Shown here: positions 57,771-64,000 of the stretch, piece by piece
How the letters are laid out: every line of letters starts with the position of its first letter
How positions within the stretch are numbered: position 1 is the stretch's first letter
Assembly: GCA_009869945.1 (NCBI GenBank)
Contig: WIXG01000227.1
Coordinates: 1-64,000 of the forward strand
Length of the DNA: 64,000 nt
Source of the DNA: Mesaphorura yosii
Taxonomy: Eukaryota > Arthropoda > Collembola > Poduromorpha > Tullbergiidae
Direction: 5' to 3'
Position numbers and translations under genes: made by a program
Notes under the pieces: generated by a model
Told to the model about the DNA's origin: nothing
The model's input: only the letters and a program-made list of their open reading frames with translations
Databases searched by the model: none

Positions 57771-58377
57771 CGAATAGAAATAAAAACCATCCGTCTGAAT
57801 TTAACTAAATTTATATTTAATTTAATTGTAATTACTTGAATTGCGGAGCCAAGTTTTGTATTTAATGTCTAAGGTGTTTTGTAAAGATTGACTTTGTTTA
57901 AGTATTATCATATCCAGCGGGGTCTTGGCTCATTAGTAGTTAGGTTTTAGTATACGTTGTGTCAAACTGCACTGCAGTCGCAGTACAGTTAACAGTGCTT
58001 TGATAACTTACATGGAATTAAACGGAATTATCTTTTTGCACACGCCGGCCTTTGTTTATTTACATTATGGATTCGTGATCCGTCCGAGTTGAAAAGAGCC
58101 AAACTGCATCTTTTTCACTCTGACTCATCTTTCGCCATGTTCCATTACACTGCGTCTTTCATTCTATTTTAAGAATCTCAAAGACATGGCCACAAAGCAT
58201 CGGCATCTAAGGCGGAACAGATTCAATACTGTCGTATTCAATCACGAACGAACTTGCAGAATAAAGAATAAGCGGGCGTTAGCTTAGCTTAATTATCCAC
58301 TAGCCGAATCACAGTTGTACATTTTCTACTCTTGCCTGGCTATTTCGTTCGCTATCTAAACTTAAAGGTAGTTAACA
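57771..58377. other. Gap between tyrosyl-tRNA synthetase and mextli
   Basis: An AATAAA follows the synthetase stop within about 15 bases. No EMAPII-like exon was found here in any frame. Confidence 0.45.
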
Positions 58378-60565
58378 ATGAGACGGAGTGGAAGCAATAG
58401 GCAAAGTGGAAAGTCTACACTTCCAAGCAGCACAAACGCCAGAAATCACGGTGGTTTGGAAATGCCTCCAGTCGGTAAGCCCTGGCGTGAATGGAATTGT
58501 AATTTATGACGCAAATGCCAACGCCGTGAAACCTACCAATCTGATTTTGCTGGTTTAGAAACTGTCGTTGCCCGACTTGAGACGCTTACAAAACTCCTGC
58601 ACGAATCCAGCCAGACAAGACTGGCACAAGTGTTCATGGAGAGTCAGGTGCTGGCAGACGATCTTAGGAAGGTTGGACCGTACTTGGAGCAGGCTTATCC
58701 AGGTAATTCGACCCCCGCCAACGCTAACAAAGCTCAGTGTCGTTAGTGGACAGTCCCGAAAAACCTGATTTGCCAATCCCTCATTTGTGTCTGAATTTTG
58801 AAGGTATTAAACGGTACTCAATTACACGCGTAAAAACTCTCATGTTGCGACTGACTTTCGGCTGATGACAATGGCAATTCTATAAGTAATTAACTGAATC
58901 TGTTTCATCCAATGGGACTTTCTCATTTCAGACGCACTCGATCGAGTCATGGCTTCAATGCGCGATGCGTCCGCCTCGTCTGCCCTTCCGCCGTCTCTTC
59001 GCCTTGCTGTCTTTGAACTGGTTGAGCTGCGTGCATCTAAATGGCTCCTGCCGTCGGATACATGTAACTATTACAGGCAACGTCGAATTCTCAAGGTTAA
59101 TTAATATGTTCACGATTATCTTAGCGTGTTCAATGCCAAGTCGGCGGAGAATTTGGCTTGGTGTAAGAGTGGGCTGACTTGGTTTAATGTTTTCGCATTC
59201 GCAGGATGAACCCGATTCAGACTTAATCGACTTGGGAATTGGTCCCGCCGATCCAGGGATAGAGCACCAGTTATACGCGCCACAAGTGCCTCAGAAGGCT
59301 TTCCGTCAAGAAATTCTCATCAAGAATTCAGATTCGGGGAAGGTGATGGGAGTCAGAGGCAGACGTATTTCAAAGATTGAGAAACTGTCGGACACAATTG
59401 TCTCGTTTGAGAAAGGTCAGCCAAGCCACATACTAGGATTGCAATTCCAGAAGGCGAAATTTATTAATTGTGTCGCACCAGCAAATATTTGCATTCGTTT
59501 CTTCAAACAGTTGACCCGCTCGCAAAGGAACGTGTGCTCTCGATCAATGGATACACACAGCAGTCGATCAGGTCCGACTTCAATGACTTCTTGTACAAGT
59601 CAAGTGTTTTAAAGTCAAGGCAATTTGGCTTCTGACTCTTTTGGTTACAGTTTAGCGAAGCAACTTATTCAGGAAACAATTGCACGCAATTCCTCGCCCG
59701 TATTTGACGGGGCGCCACTCGTTCCCACCAGCCATGTTGCTGGAACGCGCCAGCCTCTCCTGCCAACTCCCGACATCACCAGCAGCCAAAACGGACTCGG
59801 AATGGACAAGGAGACTTCGGCGTTGGATCACATTTTGTCCGGCCTTGACAATTATCTGAATAACAACAATATTGGCCTCCGAAGCAGTGGTGATCTGGTC
59901 GTGCCATTGTTTAACTACACAGTCACGGTTGGATCTGAAACGCTGCGCGTCTCCGGGAACAATTTAAGCCTTGTTCAAGTAAAGTCACTCAACTAGGGTG
60001 AGAACTGGGCATTTAATCTAAATTGCAACTTGCCTGCAGGAAGCGAAGTTGACGCTCGATGACTATTTCGCCCAAAAATATCCCCAAATGTTTTACACAA
60101 TGCATGTGCGAACGCGGTCAACGTCGAACTGCGACGAGGACGAGGAAGACGAAGAGTACGGGGACCCCGTGGCGGAAATGACCTACGGTAAGATAGCCTG
60201 TAGCCCAACATAATTTCTTCCAGGATCAATTTTTTACACTTTTTCACGCTTGCTATATGATTGGCTCATGAAGAAGAAATGACGCGTCCAGCGGACAAAA
60301 GTTCCACTCGGTTCTGCAAGTCCTACGATCGGTCGGAATTGCTGAGTTTGAGTGGAAAAGGTGTGAAGTCACCGGATTTTTCACATTTGGATCAAACTAT
60401 CAAAGACAACATAGTCTTGCAGGTATATGGTTTGGCATCACCGTCAAAGTTGAAGCCCAGGTCTGATAAAGGTGTTATTTAATTTTGCAGAAACCGAGAT
60501 ACTTGGAAAATGTGAAGCTTGGGATCAATCATTGTGAAAATGTCAGCGCCTCATTGAAGAAATGA
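58378..60565 (+). CDS. mxt: Mextli, eIF4E-binding KH protein
   Basis: Nine exons (58378-58474, 58559-58702, 58932-59095, 59205-59415, 59511-59571, 59651-59978, 60040-60187, 60274-60422, 60491-60565) join in phase to 458 residues. Residues about 33-135 resemble the N-terminal MIF4G-like helical domain (VARLETLTKLLHESSQTRLA ... LRLAVFELVELRASKW). A KH domain follows at about 168-240 with GxxG at 184-187 (SGKVMGVRGRRISKIEKLSD, then LAKQLIQETIARNSSP). Near the end an eIF4E-binding motif Yx4L-hydrophobic is visible as YDRSELL at 402-408. In Drosophila mextli binds eIF4E and promotes translation in the germ line and early embryo. The 61-base exon 5 is needed to complete the KH domain. One acceptor (exon 8) is weak. 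Confidence 0.8.
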
Positions 60566-60904
60566 AGCTCCTCTCCGACACGCCATGCCATCGCATAGCT
60601 CGGGCTTTTAATCCGTTGTTTAAAGAAATCTTTTGCACACTGTTTCAGTTTTAAATGGCACAACGGTCATGAGGCATGACGTACATAATGCTTATTTAAT
60701 ATTATTGCTATTGTTAAGTGCTGAAGTGACTCATCAGATTAGACCGAAACACACACGAACCAGCTTTGCCGAACGCGGACGTTGTATTGCAACAGTGAAT
60801 ACTTTGTTTCTTACAGTAATTAAATTGCACACCATTATTTGGAAAGGTTTTATTCATAATAACCTTGTCTTTGTAAAAGGTCGAACCCTAGCTGTCACCA
60901 TGTC

Positions 60905-62327
60905 TTATTCGTTGATTGCAGTTGGCAGTCCCCACACACGGAGTCTTGCCACTCCACCGTCTGGGGCTATCGTGACCTTCAAATGCGTTGCGGTCGCAAC
61001 ATTCGTGTCCACCAAGTCGGCTCCTTCGAATGCGACGACACGATGAGCTCCAAGCTGTCAAATTAATCCAGAAATAGCCACAAGCTTATACATCGACCTT
61101 CGATCTGATATTGACCCGGACTTATTTTATACCTTTGTCGGATTTAGCAACGGCTTCCAACCAGCGTTCTTGCTGAACCAGTCCATTTTGCCCTCTTCTT
61201 TCAGAGACTTCAAGTGAAGCCATTCGATTTTGCAACTATCTGGGAAGTTACCCTGAACGAAAGTACGAAAGTGGGAATTGTGTCATTTACGAGCGTAGAG
61301 TCTAGTCAATTCTAGCCTTACCTTAAAGTGGCTGGTGTCAATTTCTAGTTTGACAATCTTTCCAATCACCCCAAGACGAAAGACAGCAGACTCACTGCCT
61401 GGGATTTGCAAAACCCCAGTTGTTGGATCAGCTAAAACACAAATTATACTTTATGAGTATTAAGTTCACACGATGTCAGTGCTTATAAGAAGCTGTTATT
61501 AGTGTACCCGTGATCACGTCTGGTCGATCCTGTCTTCTGGCCGTCTCCCACCCATCTTTCATTGACAGGGGCTTGTGTCGGAGAATCATATTCCTGGGAT
61601 GCCCGTAGTGCGCGTTCGTCACGGAAAGACACATGCCACCGTTCTCCATCGCGATCAGATCGACCAGCGAGTTCTTGTCGGCGTTTGTGGCAACGATGCT
61701 CTGCAGATCCCGCGACACTTGCCCATACACACGCAACCTTGCAGTTCCTCCGTCCGGGTAGACATTCAGTCTCAAATGCGTCCACACCTCCCGGTTGTCA
61801 ACCGCCGCGAAATTGTGCGCCGTCGCAGGATATCCTGCGCCCAGCGCTCTTTGCGGCACGAGCGTTGTCCAGCTCTCAGAATTCAGCTTGTTGACCTGTG
61901 CGATTTCCTCGGGATTCGCATGCGCTCCGTTCTTGAACACATTTCTCCGTGGTGGAATGAGGGCCTCTTCGGCCGGCGAGAGGCGGGCAGCTTGCACCTT
62001 GGCCTTGAGCGGGTAATTGCCCGTAAAGTGTGACGTATCAATCTCAATCCCATGAACAATTCCCGGGTAGCCGAGTTTGATTATCGCCCAGTCGTGCCCG
62101 ACGATACGCTTCCGGCGAGTTTCCCAGCCGTCCATCCATTTGCCGCAGTCGTCAAACAAGTCCTCTTTCCATTCCGCGTCGCTTACCTTGAGCATGTTTT
62201 CGGCCGCCGCGAACCAGTCGTCGGTGGCGAAGAGAATTTTGGCTCCATTGACGTCGCTCGCGAGGTTGTTCAGCTCGGTGAATGCCGGGCGTGTGGAGCT
62301 CGTGCTGGCGTGCGAACTTGAAGACAT
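60905..62327 (-). CDS. Allantoicase
   Basis: Four minus-strand exons (62327-61508, 61431-61322, 61252-61133, 61054-60905) join in phase to 399 residues. The protein holds two copies of the allantoicase beta-sandwich fold: copy 1 includes FATDDWFAAAEN, GHDWAIIKLGYPGIVHGIEI, DTSHFTGNYP; copy 2 includes ESAVFRLGVIGKIVKLEI, DTSHFKGNFP, LRLNVYPDGG and VTIAPDGGVARLRV motifs. It hydrolyses allantoate to ureidoglycolate and urea in purine breakdown, in peroxisomes or cytosol. Mammals have lost the activity. The first exon is long and GC-rich compared with its surroundings. The start at 62327 is the only ATG before the conserved FATDDW. Confidence 0.93.
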
Positions 62328-63055
62328 TCTGGCGTTCTCGTCAAGAATTACGCTTGGATCAAATTGGAATGGAAGTGGAAGTTGGACTGAAGTAATGATT
62401 GAGATTACTGTGGTTAATATGCCTTAGTTAACATTACATCATTGCCATCCAGGAATTAAGTTGCAGCATCAAAAATATGACACACAAGCTTTATCTGAGT
62501 TACACGCATCATTGCAAGTTACTTTTTAATCTCCGTTCTTGTGAAAGTGTCCTGTTTAGTTTAATTCCATTCCCAACATGTGTTTGTGCGAGGAATTAAG
62601 GCGCCTATGTGTTTTTCCACTGGCCTCCTTCCCTCATCAACGTACCACACCCACAGCACCTGAAGTTTTAGCTTTCTGGCGTTCGATCAAACGCATCCAC
62701 ATCTTGATTTTAGTTTTCTTTTCGCGAAAATAAAGGTATTAAAATGGTGACGCAATGCATATTTCAGGTGGTGGGCAGGATTGTCAGTGGAATTTTGATT
62801 AGAACCAACCGCAGCTTGGAAACGTTTGGCGATCCCTCATGTCAAATGCCAATTACTTTGTTTAGTCTGAGTTGCTTTATGCTAACCTATTTCAAAGTTA
62901 CAGTAGTTGTTGAGTTGGCACATCGTCGCTGTCAGGCAAAGGTCGTTAGTTCGTAGAATAATATATTTATTGCTTCCAATCTGGGATACCGAATCAGTCA
63001 ACTCTACAAAATAACAATGGATAATGGCTGTATGTCACTTGGCTTCGACTGCTGA
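62328..63055. other. Gap between allantoicase and the acyl-CoA dehydrogenase
   Basis: Holds the allantoicase promoter. No supported coding frame. Confidence 0.4.
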
Positions 63056-63970
63056 CTAATGAAGGCCGTCGTACACAATGCCGATTGAATCTTCAAAAGC
63101 TATGCCTTGTAATCTGTTCAAATGTTCCGAGAATGGCACAATTTGCGAGTTGATCCAGCGTTCAGCTGCGACCGTATCACTTCTGCACGCAGGATCCGCC
63201 CCAGCTTGCTCAAGGAATAAGGTACCGATTGTGACTTGAGCAATCGCGAAGGCAAATTCACGAGCAACAACTTCGGTGATCTGACACATGCAAAAGGGTC
63301 GAATCAGTTGAGGATTTGAGATATGCACTAATTTTTATTTCCAGTTCAGTTACCTGCATATCCTGCGCCGCCTTTAACAGCTCCTGTATGTTCATTGTGA
63401 TTTTCTTTGTTTGGGCACCCAAACCAGGAACTGCCTTTTCACACTGCCTCAGACGCTTCGTCAGATTCTCTGCCAACGCTTTCAGTACTTCTCCTTTTGA
63501 TTTTCCGATTGCTCGAAGCACGTCCAGCGATAGAATATTTGTTGTGCCTTCCCAGATGGGAGTGACTTGAGCGTCACGTAATATTCTGGGTAATCCCGTA
63601 TCCTCCATGTAGCCTTGCCCGCCAAACGATTCCAGGCCTTCGGATATAACTCCCATGCATTTCTTTCCAGTGTACAGCTTTGCGATTGGAGTGAGCAGTC
63701 TTAGCATAAGCTCATCCTCTGCATTGCCGGTGACCTCAACACTTCCCAGAAGTCTGTTTAGTACAACGCCAAAATTACCAATTGTCAAATTCCTTGACTG
63801 AGTTGAAGCCGCTGAGACTGGCGTACCTTACAACTTCGAAAAACAGCAGTATTCCAGCTCTCGTCTCAAGTTCTAGCTCCGCTAGCGTGTTCACGTGGAG
63901 AGGATACGTTGATATTGGTTGCCCGAAGCAGGAACGCCTTTTACTGTAATCTCGAGAAAGTGCAAGTATT
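63056..63970 (-). CDS. AidB-like acyl-CoA dehydrogenase, 3' part
   Basis: Three minus-strand exons (63970-63827, 63753-63354, 63280-63056) join in phase; the 5' part is past the right edge. The read part holds the typical C-terminal half of acyl-CoA dehydrogenases: RRSCFGQPISTYPLHVNTLA (substrate and FAD region), then GLESFGGQGYMEDTGLPRIL and QVTPIWEGTTNILSLDVLRA, the signature around the catalytic region in the AidB branch. It is most like E. coli AidB and nematode ACDH-11, which bind flavin and, in the worm, act in fatty-acid metabolism and temperature adaptation. It ends at 63056. Partial. Confidence 0.8.
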
Positions 63971-64000
63971 CTGCACCAATTGAAGAAGAATTCAATCAAT

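Noticed and set aside
60633..61046. Plus-strand frame opposite the allantoicase end
   Set aside because: Overlaps the real minus-strand exon; no features of its own.
1..64000. CRISPR array, bacterial operons, riboswitches
   Set aside because: Spliced eukaryotic genes throughout; none expected or seen.

Overview
This is eukaryotic nuclear DNA from an arthropod. Genes are spliced with mostly short introns (about 50-120 bp) and GT-AG borders. The gene set includes chitin-binding RR-2 cuticle proteins, insect-type gustatory receptors, a divergent ionotropic receptor, neuroglian and mextli. Seven-helix receptors of the gustatory (GR) type, a sugar-type GR and no insect odorant-receptor signature suggest a basal hexapod, most likely a springtail (Collembola). 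That placement is an inference. Gene models below were built by hand from reading frames and splice sites; phase was checked across every junction.

Region 1-18.6 kb is a chemosensory neighbourhood. It has an intact GR (89-1286), a sugar-type GR (2050-3772), a decayed GR (4388-5499), a single-pass PPxY membrane protein (6378-7327), importin alpha on the minus strand (7566-9306), an ionotropic receptor on the minus strand (11425-13808), an intronless gene that may have a bacterial-type relative (14469-15674), a second decayed GR (about 15805-16616) and an intact GR (17213-18541).

Region 18.8-22.2 kb has a damaged KMT5A-like histone methyltransferase and an intact MATH-BTB (SPOP-like) adaptor. 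Region 22.2-36 kb is gene-poor. It holds a foldback element with TTAGG units in its loop, two RR-2 cuticle genes with TATA boxes, a glycine/leucine-rich secreted protein and a small acidic secreted protein.

Region 36-64 kb is dense in conserved housekeeping genes: PEX2 (-), MEAF6 (+), OSTM1 (-), neuroglian (+, with a Penelope-like element remnant in an intron), DGCR6 (+), an AGPAT-type acyltransferase (-), a cytosolic tyrosyl-tRNA synthetase without the usual animal C-terminal EMAPII-like domain (+), mextli (+), allantoicase (-) and the 3' part of an AidB-like acyl-CoA dehydrogenase (-, running off the right edge).

The genes do not form one pathway. Themes are chemosensation, cuticle formation, and organelle or lipid metabolism. 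The observations most worth a second look are the intronless gene at 14.5 kb, the tyrosyl-tRNA synthetase without its usual tail, the degenerate RING of PEX2, the damaged KMT5A copy, and the retroelement and foldback remnants. Several frame breaks sit at A-runs, so sequencing indels must be excluded before calling those loci pseudogenes.
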